From NCBI RefSeq assembly GCF_019112545.1, contig NW_025064899.1, positions 637,364 to 701,363 on the forward strand: a stretch of 64,000 nt of DNA, written 5' to 3'. This document shows, piece after piece, positions 31,387 through 43,538 of this stretch (positions are counted from its first letter, which is position 1; the number at the start of each line of letters is the position of its first letter). Under the pieces are notes generated by a model, which was not told the origin of the DNA, searched no databases, and worked only from the letters and a program-made list of their open reading frames with translations. The translations under genes and the position numbers were made by a program. Origin of the DNA: Guyanagaster necrorhizus (taxonomy: Eukaryota; Basidiomycota; Agaricomycetes; Agaricales; Physalacriaceae).

Positions 31387-34300
31387 ATGCCCTCTGCCCT
31401 TAACCCTTCTGATCCAAACTTTACCCATGAGTTCTTTGAACTTTTGGCTTTTATCATAGGAATCTTGATCAGTCTATTGGTGATCATACAGCTGTGCTAT
31501 GGACACCAATCAATTGTAGCTTGGACAATCAGGCACTATCACGAATTCCAATGTATTTGAACTATCCTCTGAAATGTCACACCAGACCTCCCTCTCCATG
31601 ACATCCCTGCCTCTGCTCAACAATCCTTCTGAGCCACAGAAGGAACAGACTCCAAAAGCATCTCTGGGAGCTTGGCTCAAGGGCATTCTAGGGAAGAAGA
31701 AGAGGAGCAGTGTCAGCAGCAGCACACATACTCTCCATGACCCCCCAACAGCAGTCATCTGAAACCCTGAAAACCCTTGAGCTGCAGGGTTTCAATGACC
31801 TAGACCCGACACCCCCATCCTATCCCCCCAGCACAGCATCACAGCAACTAGGACAACAACTCCCAGCCCTAGCACCAGCATTGGGCACCATGCTAGAGAC
31901 TCCCTGGATGCCTCACAGATGGCTCAAGGGACTGGAAGTCCTAGGGGCAGTAGGTCTCAACACACCCTGTCAGTCCAAAACAGAAGTATTGATGGCCAAG
32001 ATGACCCCTATTGGAATGACAACAGCAATGAGTGCCACTGGTGGTGAGCCACTGCTGCTGAGGCTGACAGGATAGAGTGCCGCCCAGTTAGCAGTAATAC
32101 TAGCTGAGCAGAAAGCATATGAGTGGTTCCAAGTAGAACACAACCAACCAGCTCTTTCGTCATGGACCCCTCGAGAGAGAACCCAGTATGATGTGCCCAA
32201 GATCTTCCCGAGTACAGGCAGGACCAGGCATGTATCGACAATGAGATTACGAGGGAGAACATCCTCTTCGGGAGGTATCTCCAGGCATGAGCAGCAGAGG
32301 AGCGCAGAAGAGGTGAGGAAGGTAGCAGGACCACAAACTATGTTGGAACCACCACCCCCGACTTGCCCTTCAGGGAACCTACCACTCCTATCACTGAGTC
32401 CAATCCCTGGGCAGACTACCAAGAAGAGACCCAGCTCTATCTCGATGACAACCGCCCATTATCTTATGGGACCGATACCATTGCAGAGATGGAGGACATC
32501 TCAGTCTGAGGAGATGGAATCTCAGCTGAGAGAGGCACCATTGGGGGAGACAATGAGGGTATCGACCCCACTGGCCATCTCAAGAAGTTCCTCGATGGGG
32601 CTTTTGCAGCCCTTTTCCTCAACCCAAAGTTTTACAGAAACTTCCATCAGTATCACAGAGCAATGGCATCAGGAGCAGCAACAAGCATTGAGGAGTCACC
32701 AGAGCAGCCCAAACAACAGCCTGCTCCTCACCCTGGACCTAATGATGCTGGATCCAGTATGCAACTCCAGTCCGACCAAGCCAATAATCTATAACCTGCC
32801 TGGCAGTTCCCTCCTCGAGGGTGAGAAGGCAACCAATGCAGATGATGAGGCTGAGGAGATGGACCCCAGCCGAGAGGGCAGGGATCTGCTCTCTAGCTGG
32901 AAAGAAAAATTCAAACTGCTGACAGAAGAGGAATTACAATGGGAGGCATATAAGGCACAAGAGGAGGAGTTTATTCGGTTGTACCAAGAGCAGGTAACTG
33001 AATTATGGAAGGACAATCTCTGGCTAAGATCATCCCTAGGACAAAGGTATACTTTCGCTGATTTCATTGAAAAAGAGGAGATTTTACAGTATGCGGCCAC
33101 TGAGCAGGCCATTTCTAACTTTAATCAAAGATATTTGCATTACCAGATGGGACCACTGCCACCATACAAGCCAAAATATGGCAGAAGAATAGCACTAAGA
33201 ATGTGGATGCTGAGTGTAATGCCATCCAAAATGACAGACACAGCATCATCAATCTGAACAGCATCTTCCCAATACTCATTCACCACATTGGCCATTTGCA
33301 GCATGGCATCCCGGCTCACTAGGAGCTGACCACAGGCAGACTGGCAACATCCCAGCTTATAGAGGCTGCTGCCTTTCCCATGACCATTTGCTGAACAGCC
33401 ATCTCCAGACGAAGCCAAGAGTAGTGGGAAAACTGCACCTGAACCACCTCCCTCAACCAAAGATGACCCTGAAGCACTTGCCCAAGGCTGGACCATCAGG
33501 AATGGGAGGATCATGCAAAAAGAGGCCCCAAAACTAGGAAGTCCCATTGCCGATGATGGATCCCTCCACTCATTCTCAGGGCCTCCAAGTGGATGAGCAC
33601 AACCACCCCATAGTGAACTTCTAAACCTGATGCCCACCCTTGATGCTAATGCTCAGATCCTCCAAGTAAAACCAATCCTCTGCACCAAACCCTGCTCCTT
33701 CCAAGAGGTATCCAATGACATCAACTGCTTCCTGGTTGACTGTGACCAATATTTCCAGGTGTTTGCCTCATATTTTCTCACTGACATGTACAAAATGACT
33801 TTTGCTGTCACCCACATGGTGGACAAGGCCAAAATGTGGTGGGTTCTGATTGCCCCCACATTCTGGTCCACCATCAGGGACCATCACTGATACCCTGCAT
33901 GGCCAGTCTTCAAACAGATGATCAGGGATAAATTCATGGACCCTGCTGTACAAAAAGTCTATAAACAGAAGATGAAGGAGTTCAAGATGGCTGAGAAACT
34001 GACCACTGAATACTTCGATGAATTAGAGCAGCTTGGCACACTCGCAGGGGTCTGGGAGGACATCACTGATACCAGATGAATGGTTGAATACATGAAAATG
34101 AGATTACCATTCCATTACCTCATAACTATTTCAGATATCAGCCAGGACATTCCTATCAGCTATAATAAATGGAAGGGCCAAATCATTACCATGTATAAGG
34201 AGTGGCAACAACAGAAGGCAGAAGCAACTACCTTGGCATATGGCCATCAAAGTCAGAGACAGGGCCTGAAACCCTTCACCCCCAGTGCAACTGCGTCCAC

Positions 34301-34581
34301 CAAGCCTGGCAGCTTGACCCCAACTTCTTATGGCATGAAGCAAACTGGTACAGGCACCATGTTTACTGGAATGGGTCAGCCAATGGATGTGGATCACCTC
34401 AAGAAGAGGGGGAAGTGTTTCAATTGTGGCCAGAAGGGCCACATGGTATGAAACTGTCCTCAGAAGAAGAACAAACACACTCAAGAAGATATTCAGGTGT
34501 AGATTGCCAAGCTAATGAAGGAAGATGAAGACCTCAGGCCAGATGACAAGCCTGAGAAGGGAAAAGGTGAGGCCAAGCAGT
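31387..34581 (+). pseudogene. G3 gag
   Basis: From ATG 31387 (MPSALNPSD) with a hydrophobic segment ELLAFIIGILISLLVIIQL, then CYGHQSIVAW. A long disordered region follows. Coding character moves between frames near 32770: before it the frame with DYQEETQLYLDDNRPLSYG reads best, after it the 354 aa frame ending at 33257. The capsid-like core is at 33640-34200 (CFLVDCDQYFQVFASYFLTD, AKMWWVL, RDKFMDPAVQ). The zinc knuckle lies near 34415 (CFNCGQKGHMV, stop, NC): all four metal ligands are present but TGA sits where Arg is expected. The end is near the TGA at 34579-34581. Confidence 0.8.
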
Positions 34582-37500
34582 GAGCGATTCTGCTGACTCG
34601 GCCAAAGAAACAGATAGTGGGTCACAAACTGCTGGACAGGCTGACATTTTACTCTCTGTAGTACCATCCTCTATGTTTAAATTATGTGTGCATTTGAATA
34701 TACCCAACCCTATTATCCACCATTCAGAATCACCTAAGGAACCAACTCCTACAACTCAAGTGCCAACGAAGAGCCAAACAGAGGCAGAGAGCCCCAAAGG
34801 TGCATCATCATCAACAATTTCTCAAGCTAACAAAGTAAAACAGACTCAACTGCCTCCAGGCCAAACAGGGGCAGAGAGTCCCATGATGTGGCTCAAGCCA
34901 TTTGATACCAAATGGACTTGGCAAGCCATCAAGGATGCCAAGAATGAAGCAGCAGCAAAGGCAGTACTCAAGAACTGGGTACATAAGACCCAAGCCGAAG
35001 AAGTGATCAATGAAATGATCACTGGGATAAAGACCACAGAACAATGTTGGGTCTTGGAATGGCTTGATGAACTACATGGACCACGAAAATTCATCCAATG
35101 AGCTAAATCCCCAGGAAAGGATTTACTAACCAAAGCACAGATCAAGACATTAACATCCCGATCAACCCATGCAGTCACTGCTTTGATTGACAGCAGCTGC
35201 ATGGGAAGTAGCATCAACTGGGCTTTCATCAACAAGCATCAGTTGCCCACTCAGGCAACAGCAGCACCTATCCCAGTCTACAATGCAGATGAGACAAAAA
35301 ACCAAGCCAGATCGATTACTGAATACATAGAGCTTAGACTCACTATCGGTGATCATTCAGAACAGATTGATTTAGCAGTAACTGATCTAGAGACAAAGAA
35401 AATATTCCTTGGTCATGATTGGCTGATCAGACACAACCCACTGATCAATTGGAAGACTGGACACATCATTTTTGCTCGATGTTAATGCCAGAAGATTCCA
35501 TTCGAACTACCAGATGAAGATCCCAAGGATCGATGGGATGAAGAAATGGAAGATGGTGAAACTATTCTCACCATCAATCTACAAAGGGCCATTAGCATTT
35601 GGGCAGTACATCATGCTAACAACCTAGTGGCAAAGGCCAATGCTGGAAAAGGGGAGAGGACATTTGAAGAAATGGTATCTGAGTGGGCATGTGACTATTG
35701 GAATTTATTCGAAAAGGAAAGTTTCGATGAACTACCCGATGTGAAACCCTGGGACCATGCCATTGAACTAACCCCTAATGCTAATGCCAACCTGGATTGC
35801 AAGTGTTATCCACTAGGCAACAATGAGCAACAAGAGCTAGACAAGTTTCTCGAAGAAAACTTATCTAGTGGAAGGATCCAGCCATCAAAGTCACTGATGG
35901 CATCCCCCTTCTTTTTTGTCAAAAAGAAGGATGGGAAGCTCTGACCAGTACAAGATTATTGGAAGCTCAATAAAATGATGATCAAAAACTGCTATCCACT
36001 TTCATTGATCGCAGAACTGATGGACAAACTCCAGGGTGCTAAATATTACACCAAACTGGACATTCGGTGGGGATACAACAATGTATGTATCAAGGAAGGC
36101 AACGAATGGAAGGCTGCTTTTCAAACTAACTGAAGGTTGTTCAAACTGATGGTTATATTCTTCGGACTAACTAACTCACTGGCCACCTTCCAATGGATAA
36201 TGAATGACATCTTCAAAGATCTCATTGCTACAGGAAAGGTGATGATCTACCTGGATGACATTCTCATCATGTCCAAAACCAAGGAGGAACACTGAAAAAT
36301 AGTATGACAAGTGCTATCACTCATGAGGAAGCACTGACTCTTCCTCAAGACCAAGAAATGCAAATTTGAGGTATTGGAAACAGAATACCTCAGAGTCATT
36401 ATCAGCAAAGAGAGCATCAGAATGGACCCTATCAAGGTCACAAGAGTAACTGAATGGCTGGAACCAACAAAAAAGAAGGAATTACAATCATTCCTTGGAT
36501 TCACCAACTTCTACTGGTGATTTATCTGAGATTACAGCAAAATCATCTGACCAATGATGCAATTAACCAGAAATTCCCCATGGAGCTGAGGAATTTCCCA
36601 ATGGGCAGCATTTGATGACCTTAAACGCCAATTAGCTGAGGATGTCATCCTGGCAATATCCAGCCAGGACAGGAGATTCAGAATAGAAGCTGACTCCAGT
36701 GAAGGCACGATTGGAGCTGTACTTTCACAAGAACAAGATGGCAAGTGATGACCTGTCACCTTTATGTCAAAAGCCCTCACAGTAACTGAGCGCAACTACG
36801 AAATCTATGACAAGGAACTCCTAGCTATAATGCTTGCCCTTGCCGAATGGTGGCATTACCTCATTGGAGCCAATCAGACATTTGAAATCTGGACCGATCA
36901 TCAAAACCTACAATATTTCCAACAGCCCCAAAAGCTTAATCGCAGACAAGCCAGATGGGTTACAGAACTATCCAAATATGACTACACACTGCATCACAAG
37001 GCTGGGACAGCAAACAAGAAGGCTGATTTGCTCAGCCACAGGGCGGACCACAACCAGGGAGGAGACAACAACAAGGAGGTCATATTACTATGGCTGGAAC
37101 ACTTTTGAGCAATGATCATGCCAACAGAAGAAGAGATGCACAAATGCATCAAAAGTGTCACTCGGGACCCCCACAAGTGAGATCAGAGAATCATCCCATT
37201 GCTAAACCATGAGCAAGGGCTAAAAAAGGAAGGGGGACTGATCTGCTACAATGGACGAATCTATATCTCAAGGGATCAAAGACTGTGGGGTGACATTATA
37301 GCCACCTGTCATGATCATGTGACTGCTGGACATCCAGGGATTGCTAAAACAAAGGAATTAGTCTTAAGGGAATATTGGTGGCCCAAAATGGACCATGATA
37401 TCATCCAATATGTCAAGGCTTATGAGACTTGCCAAAGGGGCAAATCCTCAATGAAACCCCAGGCAGCACCACTCCACCCAAATGAGGTCTCTTTGTCACC

Positions 37501-38440
37501 ATGGACCCATATCTCAGTGGATATGATAACTGGACTACCCAAAAGTGATGGCTATGATGCCATCATTATCATAGTCAATCACTTCTTGAAGGCAATCATT
37601 CTGATCACCTGCTCCACAGAGTTGACATCTGAGTGATGGGCAAAGATACTATGAGATGAGGTTTATGCAAAGTATGGCATGCCTCAGGTAGTGATTTCAG
37701 ACAGAGGACCACAATTCGTCTCCAAATTCTTGGACAATTTGTACTGACTCCTCAATATCAAGAGAAATGTCTCTACAGCATACTACCCACAGACAGACGG
37801 CCAAACAGAATGGGCCAACCAAGAAATTGAAAAGTACCTTAGACTTTTCATCAGCTACCGGCAAGATGATTGGACAGAATGGCTAGCATTGGCAGCATTC
37901 CAACACAACAGACTTCATGCAGCAACAGGTAAAACACCATTCTTCATGAACTACGGACAGAACCCACCAGTTGTGCAAACAGGACAGGTTCACACAACCA
38001 CACCAGCATCAAAGGACTTTGCAACAACAATGGCAAAAATCCATGAGGAGACCAAAATTGCTCTTGAGAAGGCCACTTCAATAATAAAGAAACAATATGA
38101 TAAACACCGATGAGCCACATATGAATATTCAACCAACAACAGAGTTTGGTTGGATACTACAAACCTTCATCTACCAAGGCCAAAACAGAAACTGGCAGAT
38201 AAACAGACAGGCCCATTCAAAATTATTACCAAAATCAGCAAATCCATGTACAAACTGCAACTGTCAATAACATGGAAAATTTATAACATCTTCAATGAGA
38301 CACTTTTGACACCATATGTGGCACCAGCCTTTCCAAACCAAGAAAAACCACCTCCACCACCACCAGAACTCATTGATGATAAAGAACACTATGAAATCAA
38401 TGAAGTTCTAAACCACAAAACCCAAAAAGTTAAAGCATGA
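34582..38440 (+). pseudogene. G3 pol: protease, RT, RNase H, integrase
   Basis: Protease near 35170-35470 reads ALIDSSCMGSSIN, so the catalytic DSG has become DSS, and FLGHDWLIRHNPL is intact. RT spans about 35700-36520: [21 protein letters not shown] (first Asp kept) and YLDDILIMSK (both Asp kept). RNase H: IEADSSEGTIGAVLSQ, IYDKELLAIMLALAEW, TLHHKAGTANKKADLLS. Integrase: GHPGIAKTKELV; the zinc Cys pair is damaged (YETCQRGK, first Cys now Tyr); the catalytic triad is visible in SVDMITGLP, ISDRGPQF and NQEIEKYLR. A GPF motif occurs at QTGPFKIITK. About a dozen TGA codons split the frame, for example KDGKL-stop-PVQDY and WAKIL-stop-DEVY. Confidence 0.88.
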
Positions 38441-38899
38441 GAGGGAGGCATGAAAACAACTGTTGACTACCTAGTCAGCTGGAAAGGATATGGACCAGAA
38501 TCAAACCAATGGGTCAATGAGAAACACATGAATGCAGAGGACATGATTCGGGACTATGAACACAAAATCAACAGATTGGACACAAAGGGGGTCATGTTCA
38601 ACATTATATCTGCAAAAACAGATGTGGTGACAACAGAAATGGAGATGATATCTAGCCAGATACACATCAACCAACCTGCCGACAGCAGAGGACATGTTAC
38701 AGAGAACAATGAAGATGATCCTGCAATGGACAAGCCAGAAATGGTGGGAACATACAGCAAAGAGCAATGTACCACCCCTTCAACTCATTTGAAGCCTGCC
38801 ATGGAAGTGACAAGAGGTCCAGCAGATCACCCACCTCCTTCTGGCAGGAAAGACTTCCCTAACTTAACCATCGGGACAATGGTCTTAAGGAGGAGGTAA
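38378..38899 (+). pseudogene. G3 chromodomain, tail and polypurine tract
   Basis: HYEINEVLNHKTQKVKA, a TGA, then VDYLVSWKGYGPESNQWVNE and AEDMIRDYEHKI form a chromodomain, with the aromatic Tyr and Trp positions kept. Chromodomains at the integrase C-terminus define chromoviruses and are thought to direct integration to heterochromatin. The tail runs to VLRRR and a TAA at about 38897-38899. The purine run AAGGAGGAGG (38887-38896) just before the 3' LTR is the polypurine tract and overlaps the last codons. Confidence 0.8.
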
Positions 38900-39416
38900 T
38901 GTTACAATTTTTCCTATTTTCTTTTCTTTTTCCTTGGAAATGACCCCTATCTCTGCTTAGTCAGGGTGCTTAGGCTAGCACTTAGGACCATGGGAATGCT
39001 TAGCTCAGCAACCCAGTCAGTCACTCTCCTATCATGTTGCTGTGTGCTGTGAAGGGAGAGACAATGTCCCTTTTGTCCTCCAACTGCAGTGCAGCAGTAA
39101 CAGCACAACCACAAGACAACAGCTTTTGTGGAGAGCCTGGCAACAGCAGGGGTAACAGCTCTATGACAGACAATATCTTTTGTGAATAGTTATTAATAGC
39201 CAAATAACAGAACAGTATTTAAGTAGTTTAGTTCTTGCTGTAATACTCCAGTCTCAAACTAAAGTTTATTCTCTACCATTCTACCTTGAGCAACTTGCAA
39301 TGCCTTGGCCACACACCTCTATTGACACATCAGTGAACTCAGTCAGTCTAACCCAAAGTGCGAGATTCTGAACTGTTTATCACATGTTGATAGTCACATG
39401 GAGTTTGGGCTTAACA
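38900..39416 (+). repeat. G3 3' LTR
   Basis: 517 bp, TGTTACAATTTTTCC to GGGCTTAACA. TATA-like TATTTAAG at about 39218; R-region start with GTCTCAAACTAA at 39251-39262. Confidence 0.9.
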
Positions 39417-40857
39417 CTTTGCTACCTTGAGGTTGACCATGCCTATGCTATATACCACAATAAAAGAACTTCTGCTGTCTCAAACAACTTTGGGAGAAAT
39501 AAGATTGAGCATCAAGAATTCTGAATGATCAGAAGTGATGTGAGTAGTCACTGCAGTGTCCAGAAAGTATGAATATTCTTCTATTGATATACTGATGCAA
39601 GATTTTTGGCTCAGTGGCATAGTGATCATAGCAGCTAAGTTCAAGTCTCTTCTCCTCTCATTCCAGTCTATAGTTGCTTTGATTTCATTTTCAAAGACAA
39701 GCCATTCTTCATATTCAATGGCTTCAGATTCTGAGAGTGGGAAGAGTGAGTCAAGAAATCCTGGAGTGATGATGTCTGATGCAAGTGTGGTGAACTCTTT
39801 CTTCTTTAGATTGAGTTCTGGCAATGTTACAGGAGTCACTGATCCTGAGATAGAATTGAAAAGGTATACTTTTTCAGATCCATCTTTAATAACTGACAGT
39901 GTTGGCTTCTTTCCTTTATCTCCTCCTCACTTTGCCTCATGATTATGATGTTTTGCTGCCTTAGATTTCTCAATTGACTTTTCTTCCATGTCTCTCTCTT
40001 CTGAGATGCAGTATGAAATTGTATGTCCCATTGGTGAAAGGACATTTCAGGTTTATGCAGGAATTTAGAAATAAAGTTCCTTTTGGCTTCACAGAAATTG
40101 AAGCTCTGTTCATCATTGTGGCTAGAGCAATGTCACAGACCTTGGAATTGTCCATATCAAAGAGTTGTTGCTGAGTATCAAGGTTATATCAGATGGAAGA
40201 CAAAGTTACAGGGACATCCTTAGTGGAACAGTTGATGAATTGAGCAATAGAAGTTCAGACAGAGGCAAGCTCCCCAGAAAGAGTGTTCAGCATGAGGATG
40301 CATAGGAATAAGTTGGGCATGGGGAATTCTATGTTCCATATGTGAGTATTGATCTCAGTCAGCTTTGATATCATAACAGAGAGCTACTCAGAGTGTAAAT
40401 AGCATATATTCAATGCTTTCTGAATTAAGTTTATCTGGATGATTGATCCTTCCTGTTCATGATGCTCCTTTAGTGCTTTCCATGCATTTTTTGCTGACTG
40501 ATGCTTGCTCAGAAAATCCTTTTCAGCTTTAACAGCCTTCAGCTTCATGAAAGAAAGTATAGCACAGTCATTCATCTGCCAGTTCTGATAGGCTTGTGGC
40601 TCATTAGACCTATCTGAGCAAAGAAGAGTGTTATTGATGTGGCTGTTGATGCTGCCAGACATAGTGAGGCAGCCTAGAAATGTGTTGCTCCATTTATGCC
40701 AATTGTTGACTTTTTTGTCAAAATTACTGCAATCAAAGAGGTTCATTTGAATGCTGACAACAGTGATAGATAGTTTAGTTGCATTAGTGATAAGAGCAGT
40801 TTGATTTGAAGTGGGAGAAGAGCTTATAGTTGGTGGTGTAGTAGGGGGGTTGATCAT
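39417..40857 (-). pseudogene. Copia C1 gag and protease
   Basis: Minus strand. Gag starts at ATG 40857 (MINPPTTPPTISSSPTSNQT) and holds a UBN2/gag-like block WHKWSNTFLGCLTMSGSI and DFLSKHQSAKNAWKALKEHH, typical of Copia gag. A second gag part (about 40050-39840) includes MSFHQWDIQFHTASQKRE. Protease at 39600-39480 reads YSYFLDTAVTTHITSDHSEF, where the active-site DSGA has become DTAV. The 119 aa frame 39839-39480 is open, but the reading frame changes between blocks. At 39421 G3 interrupts; the rest is at 30261-30862. Confidence 0.8.
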
Positions 40858-40997
40858 AGTGGCTTAATGGCTCAGTGGCTTGCAAGTCCAACAATGAAAG
40901 AGAAAATCCATGAATGATATTCAGAAGAATGTCAAAAATAGATAGGCACTTGTTGTAGTATTGGATCATTACTCTCAGCTTCAGAGCTCAAGAAATA

Positions 40998-41008
40998 CAC
41001 CTATAACC
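40998..41008 (-). promoter_or_regulatory. C1 primer-binding site
   Basis: Element-sense GGTTATAGGTG directly after the LTR end TTACA. It resembles the site of C3 (GGTTATGGGCCC, 56555-56566), which fits initiator tRNA-Met. Two G to A or C to T changes explain most of the difference. Confidence 0.5.
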
Positions 41009-42094
41009 TGTAAGAATCTGAACCTAAACAAAGTTTACTCAGTCTTGACATGTTGTAGTGCAAACAGACTGAGAGAAAGAGAGGTGCATTGATTGATGCA
41101 CTTTAAATAGGCCAGTAAACAAAGATACCACTTGGGCTCTCAGTGAATCCTAAAACAATTGCACACCAACAAATACCATATTGTAAAGATAGTATACAAG
41201 TTTCTGACCCCCCAGTGTTGCAATATAAAAGCATAAAGGCCTTATGCTCCAGCTCCTGGGATTAGTTTGTAACTTCAGATGAGAGAATAGACCTTTTATT
41301 GAGATCATTAAGAGTGATTTGAGAACTGTGGAAGACATCAAAAGATTCTGCAGGATTTCAGTCTGAGTTAATAAATAGTTTTGAATTGTGCTTTAGTCTG
41401 AAAATAAGAGAGTAGTGTCTGAAGGGCACTCTTTTGAGTTTTTGAGACATTTGTGACATGAGGCACTACAGTCAGCAGAGGTTCAAACCCTTTGGCTTGA
41501 TTAGTGCTCACTTTTTGGTTATTTCTGCAGATTGTCAGAGGTTTGAACCCTTTAAGTCTGTGGACAGGGTTTTATTGTGTTTTTGTGTCTTTGGATCATA
41601 TAGATTTGAACTCTATGAATCTATAATCAGTTTGTAAACTTGTGCATAGAGATTCAAACCCTTTGGTGCTTGTGGATGTGTTTGTGAAGTGTTTCTGCTT
41701 AGAGCACAAAGCTTTAAATCATATATTGTGTTTGTTAGAGTTTTGGAGTTTTATCTGAGCAGTGCTTAGGACTTTTTGAGGATTTTGTGGAAGTGTTTTG
41801 AAGTTTTAGATTGTGGTACAGTAACCTTACCTTGAGGCCCAGCAACATTCATTGCCTCTCTTGTTTAAACAAAAAGCTTTGAGACTTAGAGAGATCTCAG
41901 ATATATATACATGCACTATTGTGATTTGCATACAGTGGATCATTGAGAATACAATTATATTGCTATTACTACTCTTTTCACATTATAATCCCTCAACAAA
42001 CTAAGAGTGTTGTGTGTATGTTGGTGTGAGTGTGATCAGTGAATAGTTCTCTGCCATATCAGTTTCTACCTTGCACATGCAATCTACCTCTTCA
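41009..42094 (-). repeat. C1 5' LTR, with a U3 shared with L18
   Basis: In element sense it runs from TGAAGAGG (42094) to TTCTTACA (41009), about 1086 bp. The part 42094 to about 41180 is homologous to the L18 family, but the TATA box (CTATTTAAAG near 41105) and the transcribed end differ completely. It sits directly upstream of the C1 primer site and gag, which is why I treat it as the C1 5' LTR. An L18 copy fused to a different element is the alternative. Confidence 0.55.
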
Positions 42095-43500
42095 CCATGT
42101 TGTGGTAGATTAGTTACTGATATTTCTTTAAACTCTCCTGTCAAGCATCAGACCAACAATGAGTTCACTTTGTTCAAGGTCCTGACAACAGAGCTTCAAA
42201 AGGATAGATCAGAAGAAATAGAGGGTCACTAGATTGGGCCTATGCCCATTGAACTTTTTCTCAATGACTTTTTGGGAGTACCTGGTGACCAATTTATATT
42301 TCAGGTGCACCTTCCAATTGATCCAATCATCTGCACAGTATACCAGTGAGAGGGAGTACATAAAAGCCATCATGAGTTTTCTGAATTGTAGTTCTTGTTC
42401 ATTGTTTTGACAATGCTCTACAGAACACTGCAATTCAAACTGCAGCTTCAGAGCTTATAGCCAACTTCCAATTTGTTCTTGGAAATGAGCACAAGATGCC
42501 AGCTCAACCACTAAAGCTTGTGGATTCCTGTGGATGAAGATATACTTTGCTTGTTATCTTGCCCAATGAACACTCAGTGCCATGAAAGCCTGTATTCTAT
42601 CATTGATTAGATGCTGCACAATGTCCAATATGTATAATATCCAGATGTTCTCTGACACAGCTTGATAGAGACCACTGATTATAATGTGGTCTCTAGATAG
42701 TTCAATTCAAGATCTGTGAACAATTAATTGCTGAAAGCCTATTCAGATTGTTGTTGAATGTCTATGAGAACAAAGGTCATACACAGATCACAAGATGTTG
42801 CAAATGACTTGTTTAATGAGCTGCTTCAGATAGCTCACAAGAGTTAAGTATATATTATCCAGTGTCATAAGATATCAAAAATACTGCTAGTGGAGTGATA
42901 GTGCTGTGGCATGACAGGAGCTTTACAGCTTTAGCACCTCAGGATAATTTCACCTGCATCATTTCTTGATCCATAGAGATAAGGGGGACTGATATGACAG
43001 GATTTCACTCCTTCTGTCTGAAACTGACTGGATCCCTGTGAGAATGTCACCTGTGTGGCAGAAATGTCCTCGTATTGCCTAGTGTACACATCGACTTGGG
43101 GCATGCAGACTTCTCTAGGTAAACAGCATTTGTGGACAATACATTAGTACTTTTGTCATCAGCTTGGTGTAGTTTACTGTGATTGACAGACCAACAAACA
43201 CCTGTGTCATAGATCTGATCCCATGGCCACCATGTGAGTCATCCATTGATTGGGCAGATCTGGTCATAGATATATGGACCTAAAAAGCATCATGGTCTAC
43301 TCAGATGTGCTCATATGCCAAGCAGCCAGGGCACTGCATGGAGATGTGAATGATGGGAAAAAAAACAAAACATTTGCAGTCACAAAGGGGATAGAGAGCA
43401 AGTAAACTTTGGATAAATAGCATTTATTCTGTTTTTGCAATGTGGAGAGAAAGCAAGGGGAAAAGATCCAAAGCAATAAAGATTTTTGGAGCAATGAATG
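42095..43500 (-). other. Unidentified decayed coding sequence, minus strand
   Basis: A 74 aa frame at 42433-42209 (MMAFMYSLSLVYCADDWINW, then HLKYKLVTRYS) looks like real protein but I cannot name it. Its upstream part (about 42700-42490) matches, in inverse orientation, 48500-48720 and the first 60 bases of the window. From 42720 to 43500 I see no gene. Frames are broken and CpG is rare. Confidence 0.3.
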
Positions 43501-43538
43501 AGTCTATTCTAGTAGCTTGCAATTGCATAGAACAAGGT

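Larger units (their letters stand above)
30863..39416 (+). mobile_element. Gypsy chromovirus G3, complete LTR to LTR
   Basis: The best preserved element of the window. LTRs lie at 30863-31331 (with an assembly gap) and 38900-39416, flanked by the duplication CTTTG (30858-30862 and 39417-39421). It is inserted into Copia C1. The plus-strand interior has a self-priming binding site, gag with a zinc knuckle, retropepsin, RT, RNase H, integrase, a chromodomain and a polypurine tract. LTR mates differ at nine positions in the comparable 379 bp, all transitions, six of them as adjacent TG/CA pairs. Many TGA codons interrupt the frame where relatives have Arg, so it is not expected to be autonomous. 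Confidence 0.92.

Noticed and set aside
33140..33637. 165 aa minus-strand open frame
   Set aside because: It is the reverse strand of G3 gag; G1 and G2 support the plus-sense (element-sense) frame.
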